DNA of 6,046 nucleotides from Blastocatellia bacterium (GCA_022615215.1 JAKEHD010000715.1:1-6046), one strand, 5' to 3'; shown: positions 1 through 5,495, counted from the first letter of the stretch. Made by a program: numbers and translations. Notes: a model not told the origin generated them from the sequence alone.

Positions 1-4
1 AGAT

Positions 5-36
5 TTGATAATGAAGCGCAGGCTTCACACTATCAA
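5..36. repeat. Imperfect inverted repeat just downstream of the TOPRIM-like gene
   Basis: TTGATA at 5-10 pairs with TATCAA at 31-36. Inside it GAAGC at 13-17 pairs with GCTTC at 22-26 around a four-base loop, with a small asymmetric internal loop between the two stems. It lies 17 bases past the minus-strand stop codon, so it could end or protect the mRNA of the ATPase/TOPRIM pair. There is no U-run after it on the minus strand, so it is not a classical intrinsic terminator. It could also be the edge of another repeat element that truncated the gene. Confidence 0.4.
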
Positions 37-52
37 TTAAAAGGGGAGGGGA

Positions 53-376
53 TCAAAATGCAAGCAGAATCGGGCTGTTTTCAACTAGCACAAGTCGTTT
101 TATCTCATCTATGCGATCTTCTACCGTCGCCTCGTCAGCATCCAGAGAGACGACGAAATAATCATAACCGCCAGTTCTGTTTACATCTTCGATGGCGTTC
201 GGCATGTGTTCCCATATTATTGAGGGGTAGCCTTCTGCGCTGATGAGAAAATAGCTGTTTGCAGAAGCCTCATCATAGCGTTTCATTCGGGTCAGTTCGG
301 GGACCAGATGTGAGAGCCAGGCTGTATATACTTCCGGCTCGGTTCGCCTCCCCTCAACAAGAAAGTAAATTCTCAT
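53..376 (-). CDS. TOPRIM-like (RloB/DUF4276-type) protein, probably C-terminally truncated
   Basis: A 107-residue protein starting MRIYFLVEGRRTE. The conserved acidic EG (Glu8-Gly9, followed by Thr12-Glu13) comes right after the first beta strand. A second hydrophobic strand ends in Asp-x-Asp (Asp79, Asp81). This order is the signature of the amino-terminal half of TOPRIM-type nucleases of the RloB/DUF4276/OLD group, which use these acids to bind metal. Members of such families are usually near 200 residues as I recall, so this one ends soon after the DxD strand and lacks the rest. No frame after the stop restores a recognisable tail: the same frame stays open to the window edge with unrelated residues, and the other two stop within about 20 bases. 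Its ATG overlaps the stop of the upstream ATPase gene (ATGA at 373-376), so it is translationally coupled and probably the partner subunit. It may be a decayed defence gene or a genuinely short variant. Confidence 0.72.
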   Translation of the reverse strand: MRIYFLVEGRRTEPEVYTAWLSHLVPELTRMKRYDEASANSYFLISAEGYPSIIWEHMPNAIEDVNRTGGYDYFVVSLDADEATVEDRIDEIKRLVLVENSPILLAF

Positions 377-1515
377 GAGACGCCGATGCCCTCTTTGTAT
401 TCTTCGAGATTTATGAGCTGGATAAATGCCTTATGACGAGAATCGCTGATATGTAGATCCTTAGCATCGTGAGTGCTGACGACTCCGCCTCTGCGAGTAA
501 CGATCTTCCAATACTCAGGACTTATATTGTTGATGATGTAAGGGTGATGGCTCGTTATTATAAATTGAAGCCCGCGATTTTCTTGAAGCAAATCCTCCGT
601 GAGCACATCTATACAGTTGACCCCCAGGCTATTTTCAAACTCATCGATCAAGACAACTGTGCCTTCGGGCCAGAGAAACATTTCACTCAAATGCATGAAG
701 GTTTTGTACATGCCTGAAGATATTCTCTCCTGTGGTATCCAACCTTCTACGCCTTTCTCTTTGATTTGGAGTAGTGGATAGTCTGCAAAAGAGGGGAAGA
801 TGCCGCCTTCGGCAGGCTCAAATCGAATATCTTCTACTTGCGGGAAGATATCCATGAACCTCTCTTTAATCTTATCGAAAATGTCAGGAGCACAGTACGA
901 GACCAAGCGTATTTTTATCCGAGAATCTACATTACTCTCCTGGATTTCCTCCAGTGTCAGAGGATACGTCAACATTTCGTTGAATTCTATTACATCTCTA
1001 CTGAACATGCGGCTTCGATAATATGAAAAGTCACTTCGAATAATTCGCTTGAAACCTTTGTAAGCAGGTGCAATATCTTCTTCCTGATTAAGTATGTCTA
1101 AGACGCTTTCAAAAGGCGAGAGTTTCGGGGTTTTTCCCCCTCTTAAAATTATTTCAGATTCATTTCGCTGAACGATTTCCTGATCATCAAAAGTCAGTTT
1201 TTCTTCTACTATTCTAGGTGTGTTTTTACTGTATACAGGCTCACTCAAAGGCGAGGCTTCTTCCTCAGAAACAGATTTGTTCTCATACTCACCCCTCCAG
1301 CGATACTCATGTCCATTCGTGGAAAAAGTTATATCCCATTGAGCGCCGTTCGAGGGCCGACCACCGGCAATCTCTCTAACTCTCCAAATAGCATCCAAGA
1401 TTTGAGTCTTTCCTACACCGGATATTCCGACAAGAAGCGTTAGATCGGAAAACGTCGTTCTTTCCAACTTCCAATCAAATGCTTTGTCGTAGTATTGAAA
1501 ATTCTTGATTCTCAT
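373..1515 (-). CDS. AAA (SMC/OLD-like, AAA_15/AAA_21 type) ATPase, likely defence-associated
   Basis: A 380-residue ABC/SMC-class ATPase. The Walker A loop is at residues 30-37 (GISGVGKT). An ABC-like signature is at 264-270 (RISSGMY). Walker B is a hydrophobic strand ending in Asp291-Glu292, and the H-loop has His323-His324-Pro325. The stretch between Walker A and the signature (about 55-260) is a family-specific insertion of mixed helices and charged segments, where SMC-type proteins put their coiled coil; here it is short. This matches ATPases that control a TOPRIM nuclease in OLD/Gabija-, RloAB- or PARIS-like anti-phage systems. The next gene, which overlaps by four bases, has TOPRIM motifs. 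The ATG at 1515 is chosen for a strong AAGAGGAG ribosome site 7 bases upstream. Sampled 60-base stretches (481-540, 541-600, 901-960) are each 26/60 G+C, against 31-36/60 in neighbouring genes, which suggests transfer. I cannot name the exact subtype. Confidence 0.88.
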   Translation of the reverse strand: MRIKNFQYYDKAFDWKLERTTFSDLTLLVGISGVGKTQILDAIWRVREIAGGRPSNGAQWDITFSTNGHEYRWRGEYENKSVSEEEASPLSEPVYSKNTPRIVEEKLTFDDQEIVQRNESEIILRGGKTPKLSPFESVLDILNQEEDIAPAYKGFKRIIRSDFSYYRSRMFSRDVIEFNEMLTYPLTLEEIQESNVDSRIKIRLVSYCAPDIFDKIKERFMDIFPQVEDIRFEPAEGGIFPSFADYPLLQIKEKGVEGWIPQERISSGMYKTFMHLSEMFLWPEGTVVLIDEFENSLGVNCIDVLTEDLLQENRGLQFIITSHHPYIINNISPEYWKIVTRRGGVVSTHDAKDLHISDSRHKAFIQLINLEEYKEGIGVS

Positions 1516-1522
1516 CTCTTCG

Positions 1523-1530
1523 CTCCTCTT
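1523..1530 (-). promoter_or_regulatory. Shine-Dalgarno site of the ATPase gene
   Basis: On the minus strand this reads AAGAGGAG, seven bases before the ATG at 1513-1515. It settles the start codon of the ATPase. The site lies outside the neighbouring palindromic element, whose end is 13 bases further upstream. Confidence 0.75.
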
Positions 1531-1542
1531 GGTTCAAGGGCT

Positions 1543-1561
1543 TCAGAATCTGTTTGAAAAG
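1543..1561 (+). repeat. Left terminal inverted repeat of the palindromic element
   Basis: A 19-base end sequence whose reverse complement recurs at 1760-1778 with two mismatches. The inner twelve bases (1550-1561) are identical. Confidence 0.7.
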
Positions 1562-1573
1562 CCCCGAAGGGGC
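1561..1573. repeat. Small hairpin GCCCC-GAA-GGGGC
   Basis: A five-base-pair GC stem with loop GAA. It is a sequence variant of the GCCCTGAAAGGGC palindrome found three more times in the element. It lies about 46 bases upstream of the ATPase start codon on the minus strand. Confidence 0.6.
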
Positions 1574-1578
1574 GAGAT

Positions 1579-1619
1579 TCAATAGCCTGGGGCAAAGCTT
1601 GGCGTCGCCCCAGGATTGA
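1579..1619. repeat. Long hairpin with CCTGGGGC/GCCCCAGG stem
   Basis: CCTGGGGC at 1586-1593 pairs perfectly with GCCCCAGG at 1607-1614 around a 13-base loop. TCAAT (1579-1583) pairs with ATTGA (1615-1619) below a two-base bulge. This makes 13 base pairs in all and a stable stem on either strand. Confidence 0.7.
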
Positions 1620-1631
1620 AGCCGTTTCTTC

Positions 1632-1688
1632 TCACAAGCCCTGAAAGGGCGCAATAGGTCACATATCACGCCCTTTCAGGGCTTGTGA
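1632..1688. repeat. Perfect 20-base inverted repeat, each arm itself a hairpin
   Basis: Bases 1632-1651 and 1669-1688 are exact reverse complements, separated by 17 bases. Each arm contains GCCCTGAAAGGGC (1638-1650) or its complement (1670-1682), which folds on its own into a five-pair stem with a three-base loop. The region can therefore form either one long hairpin or two small ones. This nested palindrome is the core of the element. Confidence 0.8.
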
Positions 1689-1704
1689 ATCCATGCGCTC
1701 TAAA

Positions 1705-1723
1705 CCCGGCGCGATGCACCGGG
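1705..1723. repeat. Hairpin CCCGG/CCGGG
   Basis: CCCGG at 1705-1709 pairs with CCGGG at 1719-1723 around a nine-base loop containing a further GC/GC pair. On the minus strand it is followed by GTTTAG, which is too short a U-run for a convincing terminator. Confidence 0.55.
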
Positions 1724-1734
1724 CTATCGAATTC

Positions 1735-1748
1735 CGCCCTTTCAGGGC
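1735..1748. repeat. Third copy of the GCCCTGAAAGGGCG palindrome
   Basis: Exactly repeats the 14 bases at 1669-1682, in the same orientation, and is the reverse complement of 1638-1651. Repetition of the unit inside one element is typical of palindromic interspersed repeats. Confidence 0.75.
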
Positions 1749-1759
1749 TTTGCCATACA

Positions 1760-1778
1760 CTTTTCAAACAGCTTCTCA
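1760..1778 (-). repeat. Right terminal inverted repeat of the palindromic element
   Basis: The reverse complement matches 1543-1561 at 17 of 19 bases. It ends 22 bases before the stop codon of the SDR gene. Confidence 0.7.
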
Positions 1779-1799
1779 GACCATACGTTAGTGTAATTC

Positions 1800-2669
1800 C
1801 TACGTCCTTTCAACTTGATCCGAAAACGCGCGCCTGAATATACGCGAAAACAGGGCGACCGCTTTGCTCTCGGAAAGCAACCTCTTCACCGCATAAGAGA
1901 CGAGGGCGTCCCTGCCGCATCGCACGCGGAAGGGGACTTTCTCCGAAGTGGCCGATTTCATAACGGCCGCGATTACAGGGTCTATGGGATTGCCCGGCCC
2001 GCTGCTTCGCTTCTCTCTGAATCGGCTGAAACTTTCGGTCTGCGCCAGGTAAGGTGAGTCTTTATCGAAACTCCCTTCGCCCCATACCTGGTTCCGGCCG
2101 AAACTCGTCCTGAAAGCGCCGGGTTCTATGACGCCTACCTGAACGCCGTGAGGTTTCAACTCGTGATAGAGAGCTTCCGAAAAACCTTCGACCGCGTGCT
2201 TGCTCGCGCAATAAAGAGTCGCGAGCGGCATGCCCATATAGCCCAACACCGAAGAGATGTTTATTATTCGACCGCGCGCGTTTCTTATGTAAGGCAGAAG
2301 CTTTCTTGTGAGCAGGACGAGGCCGAAGAAGTTCACTTCCATCTGATGTCGAATCTGCTGCTCGGATAAATCTTCGAGCGCGCCGAAAAGCCCGAAGCCT
2401 GCGTTGTTTATCAGGCAATCGAGTTTTCCTCCCAATCTCTCTTCGATGAATCGGGCAACCGTAACTCGATCACCTTCTTCGCTCACGTCGAGCGATAGAA
2501 GCGTAAGACGGTCAGGCGAATCGCTCATTTCTTTTTCGAACGCCTCGGCGCGGTGTTCGGCATCTCTCAAAGCGGCGAGCACCGTCCAGCCTTCGCCGAG
2601 GAAGGTCGTTACAAGCTCCCGCCCAAATCCCGACGATGAGCCGGTTATCAAAACCTTCTTTTCATTCAT
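1800..2669 (-). CDS. Classical short-chain dehydrogenase/reductase (17beta-HSD-like SDR)
   Basis: A 289-residue NAD(P)H-dependent oxidoreductase with every landmark of the classical SDR family. The Rossmann glycine motif is TGSSSGFG (9-16). Asp61 sits in the adenine-binding position, the structural motif is NNAG (88-91), and the active site is Asn113, Ser140, Tyr153 and Lys157. IEPG (181-184) follows. Such enzymes interconvert alcohols and ketones; the general pattern resembles the 17beta-hydroxysteroid/retinol dehydrogenase-like subgroup, but the substrate is unknown. The basic, hydrophobic last 35 residues could touch a membrane. The frame is open further upstream, to an ATG at 2831. The start at 2669 is preferred because the fold begins right there and its ATG overlaps the stop of the preceding gene (ATGA at 2666-2669). 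There is no strong ribosome site of its own, which fits translational coupling. It is the last gene of the Rieske operon. Confidence 0.93.
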   Translation of the reverse strand: MNEKKVLITGSSSGFGRELVTTFLGEGWTVLAALRDAEHRAEAFEKEMSDSPDRLTLLSLDVSEEGDRVTVARFIEERLGGKLDCLINNAGFGLFGALEDLSEQQIRHQMEVNFFGLVLLTRKLLPYIRNARGRIINISSVLGYMGMPLATLYCASKHAVEGFSEALYHELKPHGVQVGVIEPGAFRTSFGRNQVWGEGSFDKDSPYLAQTESFSRFREKRSSGPGNPIDPVIAAVMKSATSEKVPFRVRCGRDALVSYAVKRLLSESKAVALFSRIFRRAFSDQVERT

Positions 2670-3523
2670 TGCGGATTCCGGTCCCTCTCTTTCGGCAGTG
2701 ATAATGCGAAACGCGAAAACCTGCGAAGCGGTTTGAGAACGCGGTCTTTCAAGAACACCTTTGCCGCATAATAGAAAGGCATAAAGACGGTCATACGCGC
2801 TATGCAGGCAAGCTCCGCCCCGTTTTGCCATCCGGGGTTGGCCCTCTGAAAAAAGGCGATTCGCGGATTCGAATCCGTCAGGGCATTCGAAATGGCTGCT
2901 ATGCCGGGCCTCAGATGAGTTGCATCGCCCGCGCGTTCGATCCGTCCCGTTTCAGGGTCGTAGCAATCCCCGTAAAGCGTCGAATAGAATGCGTCCAGAA
3001 TTCGCTTCACGCAAGCAGGCGTCTCGCGCTCGAATCTAGGATAGTGCTCCGCGAAATTGTTCGCCATCATCAGGTAGGTCTTATAGCCTTTGGTTATCAG
3101 CAACCAGTAGAGCGGACTGAAAGGCGACTTCAATTTTTCAATGAACATATATCGCAGGAAAGCGATGCCCAGCGCGCGGCTGCCCCAGTAATCCTTTTCT
3201 ATAACCGTGTCTCCGCTGAAGACTGCGCGCAGCGATCTGCCATCAATTTCTATGCGGACTTTCATCAAGGTAGAAAACCCCTGAATGGTATCGCTGCGGT
3301 TGTCTCTCAGAAGGATGACCGAATCTTTCTTCGATAGGTCGGAGAGGAATTGCTGCTCGGTGATCACGTCATAGTATCTCTGCATCAATTGAAACATCCT
3401 CTCTCTATCGTATGACGTGAGCAGGCCGACGGGCGAAACGGAAGCCTTCAAAGGACGAAGACTTCTTTTCCTCAGTCGCGCCGGTTTGTTTGAATCATTT
3501 TTGTCTGGCATCGATTGTTTCAC
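2666..3523 (-). CDS. GNAT-like conserved protein of unknown function
   Basis: A 285-residue protein I cannot name. After a basic, probably disordered start (1-30) comes a region that looks like a GNAT (N-acyltransferase) fold. Beta strands carry IQGFSTLMKV and RAVFSGDTVI (about 80-108), followed by a YWGSRALGIAFLRYMF helix (112-127) in the place where GNAT proteins bind acyl-CoA or acyl carrier protein. Further on are PLYWLLITKGYKTYLMM (137-153) and the conserved-looking HLRPGIAAI (203-211) and NPGW (229-232). A short hydrophobic patch (244-258) and a very basic tail may hold it at the membrane. The GTG at 3523 overlaps the upstream stop (GTGA) and has GGAG five bases before it; an ATG at 3511 is the alternative start. 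The gene sits between an oxygenase and a dehydrogenase with overlapping ends, so it most likely acts in their pathway. Acyl transfer is inference only. Confidence 0.82.
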   Translation of the reverse strand: MKQSMPDKNDSNKPARLRKRSLRPLKASVSPVGLLTSYDRERMFQLMQRYYDVITEQQFLSDLSKKDSVILLRDNRSDTIQGFSTLMKVRIEIDGRSLRAVFSGDTVIEKDYWGSRALGIAFLRYMFIEKLKSPFSPLYWLLITKGYKTYLMMANNFAEHYPRFERETPACVKRILDAFYSTLYGDCYDPETGRIERAGDATHLRPGIAAISNALTDSNPRIAFFQRANPGWQNGAELACIARMTVFMPFYYAAKVFLKDRVLKPLRRFSRFALSLPKERDRNPQ

Positions 3524-4608
3524 CCTCGCTCCGAAACGGGAAGCTTGAGAGTCGCTGCGAAGCTTTTTTTCGATTCGGCAGTGGACTCCGCAGGTTCGGA
3601 ATCGTCTTCATCAGAGAGTCCCCAGGAGACGGTCTTCTGTCGCTCGGCATGTTGGATGAACCGTATGATAGCGCGGTCGGCCTTTATCGGCGTGCGTAGA
3701 TCGAACCTGATAGTCTCGAAGATCAACGTATCGCCTTTGGCGAAGTAAGCCGCCACGAGGCGCGAAAGCATAAGAACTATAAGGCTCACGATCTTTCCAA
3801 AGAGACCGCGCCTTTTGCGAGTGACGAGAATCGTTTGCCCTTCGGTGCGTCCGTCCTCGGTCGGTCTCAAAGCGAAGATAAGATAGACGTGCAGAAAGTC
3901 AGGCCCTGCGGTCACTGTGCCCGTGCTCGCGAACCAGTAAGAGAGCGTGTATGTGAGCGCATCCTTGTAGAAACGGCCGAGGAAACGTGTGAAGGCGGAG
4001 GCGCGCGGAATGCTCGTCGTGTTGCTGAATAGTATGCAGTTCTCGTTTATCTCTTCAGCTTCCAGGTTCAATTCGACGGGAAGGCTGTGGACGGAGTTGA
4101 AATGTTGAGCGTCTATGGCATTGACCATGACGACGTTCGGGTGACAGGACTTCGTGAAGCGATTCGCAAGGCGATGATCGCACTCGCGGCCTTCGAGTTC
4201 AGGCGGGTAAGGGATGGGATGGCGGGGAGTCGCGCCCGCCCATATCCATATCAATCCGTATTTCTCTTCGACAGGCCAGGTCCGTATCTGCGGGACGAAA
4301 GACGAAGAGTCCTGGCAGGGTATCGCTATGCATTTGCCGTTTGAATCGTACTTCCAATAATGAAAGAGGCAGCGGATGGAGTTGCCTTCGACTTTGCCTT
4401 CGGCCAGATGCGCGCCCATGTGAGGGCAGTAAGCGTCCATAGCGACGACGCGCCCGTCTTCACCTCGATAGACGACCATCTCTCTTCCGAGAAATGAGAG
4501 CGGCCTTGCGCGGCCTCGCTCGAGGTCTGAACAGCGCAGCGCCCAGTACCAGCCTTCTATGATCTTATCGGCATTGTTGAAGACCCGTGTTTCGATCAAT
4601 GAACTCAT
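3520..4608 (-). CDS. Rieske non-heme iron oxygenase, alpha-subunit type
   Basis: A 362-residue oxygenase. The Rieske [2Fe-2S] site is Cys61-x-His63 and Cys80-x2-His83, in CPHMGAHL and CLFHYWKY. The catalytic domain carries NAIDAQHFNSVH (163-174): Asp166 is the bridging acid and His169 and His174 are iron ligands. Asp293 is a likely third ligand. This is the pattern of ring-hydroxylating and KshA/Neverland-like monooxygenases, which need an external reductase; none is encoded here. A hydrophobic stretch (about 270-290) and the lack of a small beta subunit suggest a lipid-like substrate and a homomeric enzyme, which is inference. The acidic, Ser-rich stretch 333-348 is probably disordered. The first gene of its operon, it sits 43 bases below the predicted transcription start. 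No strong ribosome site precedes the ATG; a four-codon leader frame ends on it (4605-4619). Confidence 0.93.
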   Translation of the reverse strand: MSSLIETRVFNNADKIIEGWYWALRCSDLERGRARPLSFLGREMVVYRGEDGRVVAMDAYCPHMGAHLAEGKVEGNSIRCLFHYWKYDSNGKCIAIPCQDSSSFVPQIRTWPVEEKYGLIWIWAGATPRHPIPYPPELEGRECDHRLANRFTKSCHPNVVMVNAIDAQHFNSVHSLPVELNLEAEEINENCILFSNTTSIPRASAFTRFLGRFYKDALTYTLSYWFASTGTVTAGPDFLHVYLIFALRPTEDGRTEGQTILVTRKRRGLFGKIVSLIVLMLSRLVAAYFAKGDTLIFETIRFDLRTPIKADRAIIRFIQHAERQKTVSWGLSDEDDSEPAESTAESKKSFAATLKLPVSERG

Positions 4609-4619
4609 GATTTATCCAT
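4605..4619 (-). other. Possible four-codon leader frame overlapping the Rieske start
   Basis: On the minus strand ATG-GAT-AAA-TCA-TGA runs straight into the Rieske start, its TGA overlapping the ATG as ATGA. Neither start has a good Shine-Dalgarno site. It could couple translation initiation, but so short a frame may well be chance. Confidence 0.2.
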
Positions 4620-4657
4620 AGAGAGGAGTTGCGGTCGAACACGCTTTACTAGGCACG

Positions 4658-4686
4658 ATTATAGGGGCGCGCTCGCTTGATCTCAA
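4658..4686 (-). promoter_or_regulatory. Sigma70-type promoter of the Rieske/GNAT/SDR operon
   Basis: On the minus strand the -35 is TTGAGA (4681-4686) and the -10 is a perfect TATAAT (4658-4663), with the ideal 17-base spacer. Transcription would start near 4651, giving a leader of about 43 bases before the Rieske ATG. The spacer is GC-rich and no operator dyad is obvious. It is the best promoter match in the window and points away from the DinB gene. Confidence 0.7.
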
Positions 4687-4739
4687 CCTGAATCGACGAA
4701 CGCAGCAGGGAACTTTGACTGAGACGGCGACGTTTCGAA

Positions 4740-4753
4740 GATCAGGGATCAGG
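4740..4753. repeat. Two tandem copies of heptamer GATCAGG
   Basis: GATCAGG at 4740-4746 is followed at once by an identical copy at 4747-4753, just before the putative DinB promoter. Two copies alone could be chance, but the 7-base period recurs elsewhere in the non-coding DNA here. Confidence 0.45.
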
Positions 4754-4757
4754 GGCA

Positions 4758-4786
4758 TTGACTGAAACAACTATTGGATAGATCAT
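4758..4786 (+). promoter_or_regulatory. Candidate promoter of the DinB-family gene
   Basis: TTGACT at 4758-4763 (five of six consensus bases), a 17-base spacer, then GATCAT at 4781-4786 (four of six). The start would fall near 4793, about 35 bases ahead of the ATG. TTGACTGA also occurs at 4715-4722, but no acceptable -10 follows that copy. Confidence 0.35.
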
Positions 4787-4814
4787 TAGCCTGAAGGTTG
4801 AAGGCTGCTTTCAA

Positions 4815-4821
4815 AAGGAGG
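4815..4821 (+). promoter_or_regulatory. Shine-Dalgarno site of the DinB-family gene
   Basis: AAGGAGG, six bases before the ATG at 4828. It decides the start: an open frame reaches back to a TTG at 4798, but that would put the ribosome site inside the gene. Confidence 0.85.
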
Positions 4822-4827
4822 GGAATT

Positions 4828-5460
4828 ATGAAAGGGATTTTAGCGATGATCGTTCTGGGTATTTTAAGTTCGGTCCTGACCACAGGCCAAACGGCATCCG
4901 CGTCGAGCGATCCGCGATTGACGAAGGAAGAGCGCGCTGAGGTCATACGTTCGCTCAAGGAGTCGGAGAAGGAATTTCTCGAAATGGTTGAAAACCTGAC
5001 CGACGCCCAATGGTCTTATAAGGCCGCGCTGAACAAGTGGTCTGTGGGGGAGACCGCCGAGCACATAATGCTTTCCGAGGGGGCGCTGTTCGGGGCTGTG
5101 GAGATGGCGCTCTCTGAAAAGCCAAACCCGGAGTGGGAAACAAAAACCGCAGGCAAGACTGAATTCCTGGCGCGCATAATGCCCACGCGCATGGGCAGGG
5201 CGCAGGCCCCCGAAGCCATACGGCCTACGAGCAAGCTGACGCGCGAAGAAGTGATAAGCCGATTCAAAGAGGTGCGCGCACGCACATTGAAGTTCATAGA
5301 GACGACCGACCTGCCTATGAAGGCGCACACTTTCGATCATCCGTTTCCAGTCTTCGGCACGCTGAACGCCTATCAATGGCTGCTTTACATTCCCTATCAC
5401 AACCTGCGTCACAACAAGCAGATCGCGGAGGTCAAAGCCAGCCCAGGCTTTCCCAAGTAG
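4828..5460 (+). CDS. Exported DinB-superfamily (DinB_2-like) metal-binding protein
   Basis: A 210-residue protein. The first 25 residues form a signal peptide: Lys2, a hydrophobic core (4-18) and an Ala-Ser-Ala cleavage site after residue 25. The mature part is the four-helix DinB/YfiT-like fold. The metal-binding His triad is complete, with His79 in KWSVGETAEHI and His191 and His195 in the HNLRH motif. The WSV motif before the first His and the C-terminal HxxxH are typical of DinB_2 proteins. Some relatives are thiol-dependent S-transferases (bacillithiol, mycothiol), but most have no known activity, and export out of the cytoplasm makes a thiol-transferase role uncertain. It is divergent from the Rieske operon and shares a 219-base control region. 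A hairpin terminator is not visible after its TAG stop. Confidence 0.92.
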   Translation: MKGILAMIVLGILSSVLTTGQTASASSDPRLTKEERAEVIRSLKESEKEFLEMVENLTDAQWSYKAALNKWSVGETAEHIMLSEGALFGAVEMALSEKPNPEWETKTAGKTEFLARIMPTRMGRAQAPEAIRPTSKLTREEVISRFKEVRARTLKFIETTDLPMKAHTFDHPFPVFGTLNAYQWLLYIPYHNLRHNKQIAEVKASPGFPK

Positions 5461-5495
5461 CCGGAAGAGTATCACTTCAATCAGTGGCTGCTCAC

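Larger units (their letters stand above)
1543..1778. mobile_element. MITE-like / REPIN-like palindromic element with terminal inverted repeats
   Basis: A 236-base non-coding block fills nearly all the gap between the SDR stop (1800) and the ATPase start (1515). The ends are inverted repeats: 1543-1561 against 1760-1778 match at 17 of 19 positions, with a perfect 12-base core (CTGTTTGAAAAG). Inside are five GC-rich hairpins, three of them sharing the palindrome GCCCTGAAAGGGC and a fourth variant reading GCCCCGAAGGGGC. It encodes no transposase, so it would need one supplied in trans. No clear target duplication is visible; TCAGA occurs near both ends (1543-1547 and 1776-1780) but the left copy lies inside the terminal repeat. 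It probably affects RNA folding, termination or mRNA stability between the two gene groups. That it is mobile is inference from its structure; genome-wide copies cannot be seen here. Confidence 0.65.

Noticed and set aside
58..243. Plus-strand frame of 61 codons with a purine-rich, ribosome-site-like tract (GGGGAGGGG) just before its ATG
   Set aside because: It lies fully antisense to the TOPRIM-like gene, whose motifs are clear. The encoded peptide has no recognisable feature and is rich in Arg, His and Cys, as antisense frames often are.
1475..1669. Minus-strand frame of 64 codons upstream of the ATPase
   Set aside because: It is made of the palindromic repeat element read as protein and overlaps the well-supported start of the ATPase in another frame.
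1632..1750. CRISPR-like array from the three GCCCTGAAAGGGC copies
   Set aside because: The units are short palindromes in mixed orientation with uneven spacing (17 and 52 bases between them), without regular spacers or cas genes.
2670..2831. Amino-terminal extension of the SDR by 54 residues to an ATG at 2831
   Set aside because: The extension lies inside the preceding gene and has no family similarity. The ATG at 2669 overlaps that gene's stop and begins right at the Rossmann fold.
4864..5475. Minus-strand frame of 203 codons opposite the DinB gene
   Set aside because: The plus-strand protein has a ribosome site, signal peptide and full His triad. The antisense frame has none of these and reflects codon structure on the other strand.
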